Shown: one piece after another, positions 48,571 through 60,650 of the stretch
How the letters are laid out: the number at the start of each line of letters is the position of its first letter
Numbering within the stretch: the first letter of the stretch is position 1
DNA from: Aricia agestis
Lineage: Eukaryota; Arthropoda; Insecta; Lepidoptera; Lycaenidae
Reading direction: 5' to 3'
NCBI RefSeq assembly: GCF_905147365.1
Contig: NC_056428.1
Location: forward strand, 40,963,001 to 41,027,000
DNA: 64,000 nt
Position numbers and translations under genes: made by a program
Notes under the pieces: generated by a model
The model's input: the letters and a program-made list of their open reading frames with translations, nothing else
Told to the model about the DNA's origin: nothing
Databases searched by the model: none

Positions 48571-49506
48571 ATATTTAGATGGAGTTGAGGCACAAATTAA
48601 TAGCAGATTCACAGTATCAATTTTACTACAGAAAAATATATTCTCCGCACAAATAAAATATTTAGTATACTTGGGAGTTATTTAAGTTAATTGTAAGTTT
48701 ATTTATAATATTAATTTAAAGACGGAAAAATAAAAAATGGTGCTTAAGACATCAACATCGGTGGAAATATGGATTCTTTTGTGCGTTAATTTACCCGTCA
48801 GACGCAGCAGAGAGCTCTCCCCACGACTTGTCTGTACAGAACCCTGGTATTCTCTGGTGTGACCTTCGGAGTTCCGCAAAATAATTTGAACTCAACCTTG
48901 TCCTAGTGGGACCGTTTTTCGTTTTGAAATTATCGAATTAATTTCGCTGTCACTTTTATAGAAAAAAATGTGACCGAGCACCGTTGGTATAGGTATAGTA
49001 GAATACTATAAGCAATAAGAATCCCAATCCCACTAGCACGGTAGTAGCTAAAAACTCATCTCCTTTGGTCCTACATCTTCGCAATTCTAAAAGTACTGTA
49101 CAACTTGTAATTTCAATTCTGATCAGTCTCCAACGCCTTCTTAGATGACATGATTTTCTCAATATTAATCAATTATAGTTATTTAAATTCCATTAATTAT
49201 TGCTCATAGTAGTATAGGAATGTTTGTTGTAGATAAACATTTAAATTTATTAATAAATGCTCAAATAATAATTAGCTTAATTCAAAGCTTTAAAGTGGCA
49301 TCCAAAAGCTGCATTATTGTTTTGAACGCATGAATAATGTGCAGCCATGAGTATCGTCAGGCTCTCATAACAAGATAATATGTAACGTGCAGCTGTTGAC
49401 AAATGACAAGTCGCATTCAACAGGTCAAAGGGCGTGTATAGGAATTTAATTTTATAACATAAAATAACTAATTTATTCAGCCAAAAAACAATATACCAGA
49501 CTACTT

Positions 49507-49855
49507 AAAGTAGGTTGTACTTTAACTATAACTGTAACTTTAACTACAATTCAAAATGTCACATCTTTGGTTAAAGTTAAAAATGGACGCCATCAAGACT
49601 CAAGAGGCCATATTTAACCAAACCCTAACTAACTAACGCTGTCATCATACAAAAACGTCATTTTTGACAGTTCTACTTTACCAGCAGCTCCCCCGCCCAC
49701 GTTCTTATAAAGCCTTGTCGAATCAGCAACGTCTTCTGTCAAATTCTGTGGTAAAGTTAAGGTTAAAGTCACAGTTAAAGTTAAATTAGCCTTAACTAAA
49801 ATCATAACTTTGGCCATAACTTTAACTACGCCTCTGGTGAAACCCAACCTTACGC
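49507..49855. repeat. TTAAAGTTA-rich dispersed element
   Basis: AGGTTG / CAACCT near the ends and many GTTAAAGTTA or TAACTTTAAC words in both orientations inside. A 96-codon minus frame and a 115-codon plus frame overlapping it look like translations of the repeat. Confidence 0.45.
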
Positions 49856-50449
49856 TATATTCTATATTATATTGTAGTGTTCTTAAGATTGAGACGAATC
49901 TAAGAAGTCTCTTGATCATTGCTCATATACGACAAAATATATTCTCGACAGTGTCAAAGAAACTTCTAACATACAAGAAAATCATAACTCTGGTATTACG
50001 AATGACTTTACCCCAAAATGTTTTATTCAGGTCAGGTTTTACTGACGACCATATTCGCGAAAGTGTAAATATTTACAGTAAAAAAATAAAATTGTATTTT
50101 CCTGAAAGCTATAGGTATAGGTGCATTGGGAATTTTCGGGTCGGAAAAACTTTGTAGTCGCGACGTTTAACAATACCGTCAGGTTCTCCTGTGCGATAAT
50201 AATTTCAATTTCTACCCAGCCTGGAGTGTGCCATTGTATTTTAAATAAAAAAAAAGAAGAAAGATGTGATGTGCATAAATAAATAAATAAATAAAACTTT
50301 ATTTCATACTAATTTTGTCCATAGATTTGTTAGTAACAGTTACATAAAATGGATAACTAACATTTTATAACATAATAATCACTCATCTTTCATCATCATC
50401 TGGCTCATATATTATGTAACTATGTCTAAAATTCACATTTTTTTACCTA

Positions 50450-50965
50450 TATATAAATAAAAATGAATCCATATTTCCCTTGGTTACGACATCACGCGTA
50501 AACTGCTGGACCGATTTTGCTGAAATTTGGTATAGAGATACTTTAAGTCCCGGAAAACATAGGATACATTTTGTCCCGGAAAAATGTCGGTTACTGCACA
50601 ATATACTTTTATGATTTGCGCGTAAACTATTCAATCGATTTTGATGAATTTTGGTATGGAGATACTTTGAGTCTCGGGAAAGGACAGGGGATATTTTTTG
50701 TCCCGGAAAATGTACGATTCCCTCACAATAAACTTTTATAATTTTCGCCTAAATTATTCAATCTATTTTGCTGAAATTTGGTATACATAGATATACTTTG
50801 AGTCCTGGGAAAGAAGATAGGATACATTTTGTCCCGGAAAAATGTACGCTTCTCACACAATATACTTTAATGATTTGCATGTAAACTATTCAATCGACGA
50901 TGTATGGGAACAGCAGCTATAAACTAAAGTCCACGCGGACGAAGTCTCGGGCAACAGCTAGTTTC
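50450..50965 (+). mobile_element. CTAG-ending dispersed element with three internal tandem units
   Basis: Starts near TATATATAAATAAAAATG and ends GACGAAGTCTCGGGCAACAG then CTAG before T, the terminal form of Helitron-like elements. The interior holds three tandem units of about 128 bases (about 50490-50617, 50618-50744, 50745-50875) and a partial fourth, each with a GTAAACTATTCAATCGATTT-type start and TTTGTCCCGGAAAA. Confidence 0.65.
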
Positions 50966-52000
50966 AAATCATTTTTCGGTCCTTTCGTTAGTTACCCACT
51001 TTATTCACTTCAATTCGGCTACCAATCGTAACAATAAATAATTGCTTTTACTTTTCGGCAGAACTTTCGTAATTCCGATTCGAGTAACAACGTGTGAACT
51101 TTTAACAACGCTATCGATATGTATCCCAATCAAAAGTTGGAGACTCGTGAAAAATTGACAACGGAATCTGGAATACATTGTGAATGATATACAACTGAGC
51201 CGGGATGTAGGCAGGTGTTCTCAACTAGAGGCAGCAAGGGGGAGGGAGCTAGAGATTTAATATTGTTATTATTTTGCGTTAAAATAGAAAAATAGCAAAA
51301 CGTGCAAAGAATATAAAATTAATTTAAAACAAAATAATATTATGATATTAAGGGCGGATTCGATCAAACTGGAGTAACATTTTACTCGAACTTCTAACCC
51401 CAGAGTAAAGTAATTACGCGGTAGTTAATATTCACACGGGAGATACAATAGACATAACTACCAGTAGTTCGACTGCAAAGAAACGGACAGGTTTCAATAT
51501 CTGTCAAATTCGTCGGGTTTCAATAGGATTATGAACGGAATGTGCCTCGCGCTGGCTGATATAATTTATTTTTAAATATTTAAAATAAAGATTTCAAAAT
51601 TGGATTCTGTCAATTTTAATCGCATGTACCAAAACACAAACAACAATACGACGAAAGAAGAACACGTCCAGCGAATATGTCATAGTTTTAAATTCGTAGG
51701 TAACAATTTAACAACCCTAGCGATGATTTTCGTCATAATACGTCAAATTTAAAAATTTCAACATCAGTTCTAAGTCGGTATACTCTATCATTCTGTCTAC
51801 TCTGCGGGAGATGTTGACGGATAGGAGTAAAATATGAAACTGAGAATTCAAGTGTCACGGTCGGTGCCATTGTGGACTGTAATTAACATTTCATTATAAT
51901 TTATACTCTTCGAGTAACTTGGTTTTCGAATAACTTGGTTCGGTCACCTAGCTACAAAGAGGATCCCAATATGAATTTATACGGTAGATATACATAGAGG
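50966..52000. other. Sequence without recognised genes
   Basis: Nothing supported on either strand. Confidence 0.35.
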
Positions 52001-52011
52001 GTAGATTTCCA

Positions 52012-52157
52012 GGAAAGAGACCACTGGTAGACCAAGAAGAAAATGGATGGATGACATAAAGGAATAGACCAGATGTAGCTACCCACAATTAAAGAAACTA
52101 GCCCATGAACGGAAGAAATTCAACCGGCTGACCGACAAACTTCGTTTAGGGTACTAA
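52012..52157 (+). pseudogene. 3' fragment of a non-LTR reverse transcriptase
   Basis: A frame with TGRPRRKWMDDIKE, then an in-frame TAG, then LAHERKKFNRL and TDKLRLGY before TAA matches the C-terminal tail of endonuclease/reverse-transcriptase retrotransposons. The sequence after the stop (AAATAATGATGACGA) is the short-repeat tail usual for such elements. It is 5' truncated and dead. Confidence 0.7.
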
Positions 52158-52671
52158 ATAATGATGACGAGTAACTTGGTATAAAGCAAACCTTTGTTTG
52201 CGATTAGAACATCTTTATGTTCTAGAGAAATTTCAAAGAATAAAATAGTGACCATGATAGTTACACTTGGTTAACTTCCAGACTCCAGTTTGGTCGAAGC
52301 GGGCCTTAAAGAACGAAAGAAGAAATAAACTTTTTCTGGTAAATTAAAATAGAAGAAATAAGCTTTTTCTGGTAAATTCTGGTACATTAAAAAGTAATAA
52401 ATACCACAATTTAAAAACCTAATTTTACCTAATTTTACCATTATATAGCACGGTTCGGCGAGACAGAACGGATGTCTAATGTAATGGCGTAATAAACTGG
52501 AATCTGTCACTCGGGGACCAGATGGTCGATAAACATGGTGGAACTCGTAAACTAATATTTACGGCTAATTCACTCCTGTGATTGCATTCACTATAAATCT
52601 GAGGTGTCTAATAAAACACATCAAATACTTTGAGGCACGAACGTATGCGAAGTAAGAAGTACCTCTATCTT

Positions 52672-52845
52672 ATATATAAAATTCTCGTGTCGCAATGTTC
52701 ATTCCCGTACTCCTCCGAAACCGCTCGACCAATTCTCATGAAATCTTGTGAGCGTATTAAGTAGGTCTGAGAATCGGTCAACATCTATTTTTCATACCAA
52801 AAATTATTTATATGGCAAAACAACGTTTGGCGGGACAGCTAGTAT
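52672..52845 (+). mobile_element. CTAG-ending dispersed repeat G, copy 1
   Basis: TTATATATAAAATTCTCGTG at the left and AAACAACGTTTGGCGGGACA then GCTAG at the right. Reverse copies of the GGCAAAACAACGTTTG end lie at 60430 and 61800. Confidence 0.6.
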
Positions 52846-53589
52846 TATATAAAGGATGTATAGGTGCATTTTACTTGCGTATGATATCTAGGCAATTTTA
52901 ATGCGAAGTATCCGGATAAAGAAGTATTTGTTACTTCGCATCGTAAGATATTAAATGCAAAGTATTACTTCGAATTAGTTACTATTTTATGCAACTTTTG
53001 ACTCATTTCAGAATTCCGATACGAGTACAAATCGCACCGTCTTCACGAGCAGTGACAATGACTCACACTCAACTCTCAGATGATTTTCATGCCAAAATGT
53101 ACGATATTTGTATGAATTTATTTTAGACTAAAGCAGACAGTAAGTACCAATACAATAAATCTTCACTATAATGTGTTTAAGATAAAGCGTTAAGCAAAAT
53201 TCAGTTTTTAGCTCATAAATACGGGTTTGTAGTAAATGCGGCTTAAATCGTTTCGGCTCGGGCACGTTTCTCGTTAACACGGTGAATTTATTGCGAGACC
53301 TTCACTGCTATCATTGTTTTTCGATGGACTAGTGAAAAAAAACTGCAGCTTCTTATTTTATAATATAGTAGTACTCGTATTGTAGGTTAGTGAATCTTCA
53401 CAATTTCATCAGATTGTATCAGGTCTCTACCCGTCAGATCTCGAGCAACATTGACTCAACCCAATCATGTAGGTCCACTAATTAGTGGACTTATACGTAT
53501 TCATGCAATAGGGAATATTACGCAAAGGTCGGAGCAGAGGGCGCTACCAGCATATGCATAAACGTGGGAGAGCCATGCTTTGGCACGAC

Positions 53590-53639
53590 AGCCCGTGGTA
53601 TTTCTCCGGTCAAGCCGGACCGGAGAAATACCACGGGCT
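53590..53639. repeat. Perfect 22 bp palindrome inside repeat C
   Basis: Arms 53590-53611 and 53618-53639 (AGCCCGTGGTATTTCTCCGG...) are exact reverse complements around AAGCCG. Confidence 0.92.
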
Positions 53640-53703
53640 CACAGAAAATTGACCTGAAACAGCGCTTGCGCTGTGTTTCGCCGAGAGAGTGAGTTTACCG
53701 GAG

Positions 53704-53795
53704 GCCCAATCCCCTTCCCTACCCTCCCCTATTCCCTTCCCTCCTCTATTCCCTTCCCTTCCCTACCATTCCCTACCCTATTCCCTCTTAAAAGG
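53704..53795 (+). repeat. Pyrimidine-only minisatellite
   Basis: Irregular tandem of CCCTTCCCTA / CCCTATT units forming a nearly pure pyrimidine strand inside repeat family C. Confidence 0.85.
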
Positions 53796-53911
53796 CCGTC
53801 AACGCACTTGCAGCTCTTCTGATGCTGCGAGTGTCCATGGGCGACGGAAGTTGCTTTCCATCAGGTGACCCGTTTGCTCGTGGGAGTTTGCCCATATTTC
53901 ATAAAAAAAAT

Positions 53912-54990
53912 GCGGTAAACAATTCAACCAATAGTCGACATGTTGCACACGTAATATTTATAGCAACGTTCCAAACAGAATATTTACAGAAAAGTTGTCA
54001 AACGTCGAACAACATTTTTTATTCACGATATTGGTTTACGCCTCTAGCAATATTATATCCTATTGCATAAAAATATAATTTCCTGATAGATATAGACACA
54101 TTGATATTACTGAGTTATCCTTAATATATTATTATCTAGACACGCGGTAGCGTGTCAAGTCAAGTTCAAGTATTTATAACAGAACTGGCGAGCAGCACCG
54201 TGTGTAATATAATAATCTCTATAATATTATGTTTGCAAACGCCATGTGTTTCGAATATATTTCCCTCATGAGCTCACGTCACGTCTGTGCTAATAAATTG
54301 TTTCTGTTACATTAACCTTGTTAATAAGCATCACCAAAAGCAGTGAGGTAAAAGCATTAAAGAAGATCTGGGAAACGGGAATCCAATCACAATTCAATCA
54401 AAAATGAGGGTCCCGATTCTCGCACATCGAATGATGTTTCGACTTGAGCTTGAACTGGCGTGTTACATAAAATGCGTCGGAGTTCTTTAAAATGTGATCC
54501 CGATTGGATTACCCCATGTCCATACTAAACCATCCCATATAAATATGTCCATAAGAAGCGTTTTACAGCTTAGTACGAGAATCTACGCTCCATTTTTTAA
54601 GTTTGTTCGAAGTTATCACGCTTCACTTTTTAAATATTGTTCATACCACTTCAGTCATGACTAAAGGCTGAAAACTATCTTATTTTTTCAAGATATCGTT
54701 TTCATTTTTGATTTTAAAAGTAGAACATAACGCTTATAATTTGGGCCTATCCTTATTTCTTCAAAATAATTATTATTTTCCAAGAAAATAAACATAAACA
54801 GGCGATTTCCAATTTTGGTGGCTTGTCGGCTGTCCCCTTCCTATTTTACTCAATATCTACCGATTAACAGAAAACTTGATACTGGATTAGATTTTTATTT
54901 TTATGTAGTCGTTTTATATAGTTGACTCTTCATAATATATGAATTCTATTGCACTAACTTCTGTAGTTGAGTTTTTATGACACAGTTTAG
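53912..54990. other. AT-rich sequence, nothing recognised
   Basis: No coding segment or shared repeat noticed. Confidence 0.35.
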
Positions 54991-54994
54991 GTCT

Positions 54995-55500
54995 GTCGCG
55001 GAGAATTTTTAAATTTTGGTGGGATTTACGAAACGTTGTTTCTACAAAATACCATTGATCCCTTAAGCGTTAAAAATACGCCATTTACTTCATTCAGCCA
55101 CACGCTAACCAGTTTAGGAGGTGGCTGTGGGCTGGGTCGTACCAGTTTTATCACAAAACCCCCGATTTTATGCAATTTTGGTGTACTTAAATTATCCTAC
55201 TTGTGGCAATAATATGTTATTTTGAATATCGGTAGAGTTTTGGTTTGTTTATAGATAAGTTAATGTGCTATAACTTTAGTGCACTTAGTTTTTTTTAAAG
55301 ATTATTTTTCTCGCAAATTCGAATTTTGGTGGGTAAGAGGGTGTGTAAAACATTATTTTTACAAAATACCATTGATTCTTGAAGCATAAAACATACGCCA
55401 TTCACTTCATTCTGTCACAAGCTAACTCGTCTAGGTGGTGGTTGTTGTACCAGTTTCCCGTAAACACCTAATCCCCAATTTTGGTGGAAACAAAAATTTC
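54995..55500 (+). repeat. Two diverged direct repeat units about 310 bp apart
   Basis: AAATTTTGGTGGGAT..., TACAAAATACCATTGAT and CACTTCATTC..CACA..CTAAC words recur in order at about 55007-55165 and 55322-55470, followed each time by a GTGG-rich stretch and GTACCAGTTT. Confidence 0.65.
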
Positions 55501-55584
55501 CACCAACATTATAATATAAAAAATGCAAGTTGTTGAAATCCACTCAAAAACAATTAAAAAACAAAGGGACTTTTGCCTTCAGCC

Positions 55585-56147
55585 GATTCACCTGGTTGCC
55601 AATCTATTAGATCCTAGATTTATGGGTTCATGATTAAACGATGACCAAGAAGCTGAGGCCAACAATTTTATATACGAACAAGCACGATTGCTAGGCAAAG
55701 ATCCAGTGGTGATAATGACGAATGCAGCTGAGTTTAGAACGAAGTCCAGTTACTTTGGCAAGTGGCAAGCATTCTGCGTGGATCACGACTGAAACAATAG
55801 CCCCTCATTTTTGGAGGCAAAGTTTTGCATCAAAACAAAAATTATTTCCCCTGGCCTATCAACTACTAAGCGTTCCGCCAAGTTCAGCAGCTGCGGAAAG
55901 AAACTGGAGTTTGTTTGCGAATACTCCAGAAATAGACTTCAGCAGGACCTCGTAAATAAGCTTATCACGGTGAGGCAAAATTTGTAATACTTAATATAAT
56001 TTAGATAATTTAGAAAAAAATCTAGATGATGCCGACACAGAACCGGACTTCCTCATTTCTGCCGATGCCATAGAATTTGAGATCCAAGGAATCGACAGGA
56101 CTGACGAAGTAGATGAAGAGGATGAAGAAGAGGAAAGTATTTAACTT
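55585..56147 (+). pseudogene. hAT transposase remnant, C-terminal part
   Basis: Fragments of a hAT-family transposase spread over frames. VANLLDPRFM and KSSYFGKWQAF lie in one frame, interrupted by TGA. LFPLAYQLLSVPPSSAAAER then NWSLF, the hAT dimerisation motif, lies in another (55722-55955). An acidic tail (RTDEVDEEDEEEESI) ends at TAA near 56144. AATAAA and a run of ten A follow at 56167-56186. At least two frameshifts and one stop make it inactive. The DNA-binding N-terminus is absent. Confidence 0.75.
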
Positions 56148-56186
56148 GCAACAAATATAACTGACAATAAAACTTGAAAAAAAAAA

Positions 56187-56865
56187 CCTTTCTTTATTTA
56201 CTCCTAAGTTTAGTTACTAGTTACCAATTAAGTTGCTTTAGAAAGTTAGTAGGTGTCATTTTACATTCATAAAGTTTTGAGTATGCTCAAAACTTATATT
56301 TTTTACAAAATTATTCTCACACCAAGTAAAACGTACTAATTATTATATCTGACCTATCTGACAATAAATGACTTTAAATGACGGTCATTTATTATAAATG
56401 ACGGTCACTTATCGTATGTGACGGTCAGTTTACAGCACTAGTCGTGACTGATCGAAACGATCCATGAATGAGCATCCATAGCTCAGCAGCATAGTAACTC
56501 TTGTCGTGTTGTCAACAAGGACTATTTTGCTCTAAATCTAAACTTTAGATACCCTGCCCTGTAAGAAACTTCCCGTTATATTATGTCAAAGTTATCGAGT
56601 ATTCGCAAGCCGGGCGAAGTATGCCAGTCGAGATTCTACCATAAATAGTTGTTGGCTTGTTGGTTGTGTGCGGGACGGGCATGTTAAACTCTACAGTTAG
56701 AGGCAGATTACGGAATTTAACATAATATTTGTGGAGTCATAATAATATTATTATTTAGATAATTTCTTGATGTAGTTAATTCTGACACAAGTGGTCCCTC
56801 CCTATGCTTATTGTAAAAATGTATTTATTTATAAGCTTGTTTTTACCAACATTAGGGTTGGTGAG
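56187..56865. other. Sequence without recognised genes
   Basis: Contains a short tandem of ATGACGGTCA-type words (56377-56430). No coding segment seen. Confidence 0.35.
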
Positions 56866-56867
56866 AT

Positions 56868-57000
56868 AAGATAGTATATAGTGGGTTTCGGGGGCGTTTA
56901 GTATATAGTGGGTTTCGGGGGCGATAAATCGATCTAGCTAGGAATCATTTCTAGAAAATGTCATTTACATCGGATACCGAGCAAGGCTCGGTCAAACAGA
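56868..57000 (-). repeat. Dispersed repeat tail with tandem 28-base unit
   Basis: TAGTATATAGTGGGTTTCGG with GGGCG occurs twice in tandem (about 56870 and 56898). It is followed by GATCTAGCTAGGAATCATTT, the same tail family as 24660-24700 in opposite orientation, and the hairpin word ACCGAGCAAGGCTCGGT. Confidence 0.7.
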
Positions 57001-57154
57001 TAGTTAATAATGTTTTTCTATGCTTGAAATTGTATCAGGAATAAGGCGCTACGCTGTATTATATTATTTTAACATTGAATTATTTTACGCGAATACATAC
57101 GAGTAAATGTTTACATGTAACGAACATAAACAATAATTTGAGGTCTTATAAAAA

Positions 57155-57390
57155 TACGAGCTTTTGCCCGCGGCTTCGCTCGCGTTAAGAAGTATTAGCA
57201 TATGCAAACTTTCATCCCCCATTTTAACCCCTTGGAGGTATAATTGATCAAAATCCTTTCTTAGCGGATGCCTACGTCATATCACCTATCTGCATGCCAA
57301 ATTTCAGCCTGATCGGTCCAGTGGTTTGGGCTGTGCGTTGATAGATCACCATGTCAGTCAATCACCTTTGAGTTTTATATATATATAGAT
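57155..57390 (-). mobile_element. Dispersed repeat F, copy 2, inverted
   Basis: TTGCCCGCGGCTTCGCTCGC at the left and CCAGTGGTTTGGGCTGTGCG inside: reverse complement of the copy at 48313-48570 with moderate divergence. Confidence 0.7.
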
Positions 57391-58567
57391 TATGTTTAAA
57401 TATAATTTAATATTATTATTCAATTCTCTTCAACCCACGTCAGATGATACTTGTCAAATTACAGTCGCTCGTTGTTTTCAGCGGACCTCCACAGTTTCTA
57501 GAAAAGTCTGGGAGTTTTAAAATTTCACTAAAGATTTCCCGTGTCGGTCTTCGAGGAATTGTACGAAAAAACTAACGTAATAATCTTTTATAATATTATG
57601 CATGGAAAATGTATAAAGCTGATGAACGAATGAAGTTAGACAATAAGAGTTCAGTTGCAAATTATTTGAAGAAACACTTACGATTGCTCAAAGGTCAAAA
57701 CCATGAGGTTCATTCATTTTTAATGAAAGATTTGGTAATAATTACAAGACAAAATTGATATTCATAATTTTTGATAAAGTTTAATTTAGCATGTAAACGA
57801 TGTGACAAGTGACTGCTCTCGAGTAAGTTTTAATATACTACCGAAGAAATTGATTCATAGGCAGTTGACGGACCTACGTCAGTCCTCTAGGGATTGAATG
57901 CAGCAGAATTCTGCCCGGCAGAAATTTTGCGACTCACAACTCACAAATTACGCTCGTTTGGCTTCGCCCTTAATGTTAATCGCTGGGTTTGAAATAACGA
58001 CCAAATTACGTAGACCCACCATCTGCCAATGAAGCAACTTCTCTGATAGTCAAACATTAAAGTCTACTCGAGACTCGAGAGCGGTCACAAATTACTACAG
58101 TTGTCAAGTTGTTATTCGGTTCATCCACTCATATCTTCAACAGGGTGCCAGCACTGGTTCTATTGCTTAACAATATATCGATGTTCCTCATTGTAGATTT
58201 CGTTTAATTTGAAATATATAAATGGGAAATTTTATATTGTAAAGACTCAAGCAGCTTACTTTTAGCGTTTTAAAAAGCCTCACAATATTTTAGTGTCAAA
58301 TGATAAAATAGATGCGATACTTACACGTTTATTATCCACTCAGCGCCATAAAAAGTTTCTCACTTATAAGTATTTTCTGAGTCTTTGAGCCTTTAACACT
58401 TACGAAGAAAACAAAAGGGGCCAAGTGTGAACTGTGGGCTTGACTTCACACATAATTAAGGAAAGGCTGTTGTAAATTGCACCACAACCGCATGCTTTTA
58501 TGGAAAGGTGCATAAATATAATTTAATTTTTTTCACACTTTGATATGCTAAGACCATAATGATATTT
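57391..58567. other. Sequence without recognised genes
   Basis: Nothing supported on either strand. Confidence 0.35.
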
Positions 58568-58793
58568 GGCTATGTCCACATTGTGCACTTTCATTTTCAA
58601 TTTTCATCATCAACTTTCATATTGGCGCATTCAATAATTGAATGCGTCAAGAAACGCAACACCATTATTGTCATTTTTGAAGTTTTGGATACGGTCAGCG
58701 GACATGCGTCGCGGACACGCCTCAAGTTCACTGTTGACTGCGCTATAACGCATGCCTTTGACGAACAGAAAAAGGCACAGTGTGGACAAAGCT
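58568..58793. mobile_element. MITE family D, copy 2
   Basis: Ends GGCTATGTCCACATTGTGC and, from the right, AGCTTTGTCCACACTGTGCC; colinear with 12233-12480 and about 20 bases shorter. Confidence 0.8.
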
Positions 58794-58974
58794 TTTGACA
58801 TACTAAGCTTTAAATAGTGTACGTGTTACGCACGCTTATACATATTATTTTGACATAAGAGGCATGGGTCCATACTTTAAGTTGGATGAGCTATTAAATA
58901 ACATGATATGGTACTATGTTTACATACAGATGGTATGTAATCATGCTACAATCCATACATAATATAATATTATA

Positions 58975-59165
58975 AAAGTGAAAGTGTGTATGTCTGTCTG
59001 TTACCTCTTTACGCCTAAACCGCAGAACCGATTTTGCTGAGGTATGAAGATACTTTGCGTGTCGGGAAAAGACATAGAGTAATTTTTATTACGAAAAAAT
59101 ATACGGTTCCCGCGCGATAAACGAATTTTGGCGCAAGGAAGTTGCGGGCGACATCTAGCACGGCA
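58975..59165 (+). repeat. Dispersed repeat related to 50450-50965
   Basis: AAAGTGTGTATGTCTGTCTG start, ACCGATTTTGCTGA, TACTTTGCGTGTCGGGAAAA and an end GTTGCGGGCGACATCTAG. One unit only of the type that is tandem at 50490-50875. Confidence 0.55.
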
Positions 59166-59679
59166 TAATATAGAGGCCAAGGAATGTAAATCAGCACTTA
59201 CATTTCTAATATTTCATTTGAAAACAGCGATAGCTATGTAGCAGAGTAAAATAAAACGAATAAATTTTTCAAATCGGGTTTTTATGGCGCGAGACCGGAA
59301 GTCGAGTAGACGGATCGTCTGGTATGCTACCGGGTGCTGTATGCACAGACGAATATATGACAGGTTTTATTACCATATTTTTATTGTATCTAGTTGAATG
59401 TGGTGAATGTGATCAGCAGGATCAGCTGTCTTAGGACTTTGTGCTGACATCTAGCAAGGTCACAGAATATACTGTCGTCCTAGTTGACCCGGTGAACTTT
59501 GCACAAAATTACAAAATTTAGTTTATAAAGATTCAACATTAGGAACATTAAACATGATGCCTTATTCTGAATCTAGAAATTAAACAAAAGATTAGGACTT
59601 AGTTGTTCAGGCAATGAAACATACTTCTTGATATCAAAACCATGTTTCATCTGTTTTTATAACACTGTGTTACTCCGCT

Positions 59680-59821
59680 AAGGGGTTGTTTCACCACTTC
59701 CCGTAAGTGCTAAATAGGCTATCTACCACTTAACTTGACAGGTATAATATCGTGAATCCGTCAAATAAGTTGTGGATAGCATATCCGGCACTTTTTTAGG
59801 AAGTGGTGAAAAAGGCTCTAA
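59680..59821. mobile_element. Foldback MITE family E, copy 2
   Basis: GGGGTTGTTTCACCACTTCC at the left faces GGAAGTGGTGAAAAAGGCTC at the right; GTGGATAGCATATCCGGCAC recalls the arm at 14531. The centre is longer than in copy 1. Confidence 0.75.
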
Positions 59822-60425
59822 GTAATGCATATGCTCTGTTAAACTTGTAAGTAGTATAAATGCGGGGGTTCAATTACCCCGATCCCTCTATGCACTTAGC
59901 CAGGATAAGGCGTGATCAGTATTCCAGGCACGTACGTTCCGGACCTAGCACATTCGTGATGAATGGACGCTTTTCTTACTTGTTTACTGCTAATAGATCT
60001 TTATTTTTTTTCTAATCTTAATATTTTAATCCTCTCAATTCGCTGTGATTACAGGCCGCACGAAGGCTAAAATAATATATAGAGTTAATGTCAAAATCTT
60101 CATTGTGTTAAAGTTAAGTAATAATTAAATGTCACTGGGTACAGCCGTAGGAACCTTTTTAGTCATATTTCAAACTTGAAACAAAGCGTCGTAGCTGACT
60201 CGTAGCAAGCTACGTGTAGAGCGTAGGCCTACGCATTACGAAATTATGTTATGGGCGTTTTACGATGGCACTCAGATGGACTTAATTATTACTTAACTTT
60301 AATTTAATAAACATTAATGTCATAATCTCAATATATTGTTACTACTACTAATAATTACATTACAGTTAAGTAATCACTACAATTATATGACTCTGAGTGC
60401 GGTCGTTCCAGTCATACGATTTTAG
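59822..60425. other. Sequence with two copies of a TTAAGTAATAATT-type word
   Basis: The word TGTCAAAATCTTCATT near 60083 and related inverted/direct forms near 60280 and 60360 belong to the dispersed family also seen at 5200 and 13450. No gene. Confidence 0.4.
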
Positions 60426-60429
60426 AAAC

Positions 60430-60650
60430 GACTAGCTGTCTCGGCAAACGTTGTTTTGCCATAAAATGATTTTCCCTATTTTCCTGCTTTTCTCTTAAGG
60501 GTTTTTTCTGATTTTTTTATTCTATAGACCTCACGGAGCCCGAGACCTTTCCAACGAATGCAAAATCGTGGAAATCGGTTCGTGTCTTCTGGAGTTATAG
60601 CGTCAAGAAGGTAAAACCCGACTTATTTTTATATATTAGAAACGATGACG
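60430..60650 (-). mobile_element. CTAG-type dispersed repeat G, copy 2
   Basis: CTAGCTGTCTCGGCAAACGT at the left end is the reverse complement of the element's 3' end; TATATATTAG-like 5' end at the right. Confidence 0.6.

Larger units (their letters stand above)
53511..53911 (+). repeat. Dispersed repeat family C, long copy with poly(A)-like end
   Basis: Starts GGAATATTACGCAAAGGTCG, continues with GAAACAGCGCTTGCGCTGTG, a (CCCTTCCCTA)-type tract and AAAGGCCGTCAACGCACTTG, and ends at CATAAAAAAAATG. I recognise this as a common lepidopteran repeat of uncertain class. An 82-codon frame starting at 53822 is part of it. Confidence 0.7.

Noticed and set aside
49629..50157. Frames of 96 and 115 codons
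   Set aside because: Low-complexity translations of a TTAAAGTTA-rich dispersed element, without splice signals or domains.
53822..54070. 82-codon plus frame
   Set aside because: Its first third is the end of dispersed repeat family C; no domain in the rest.
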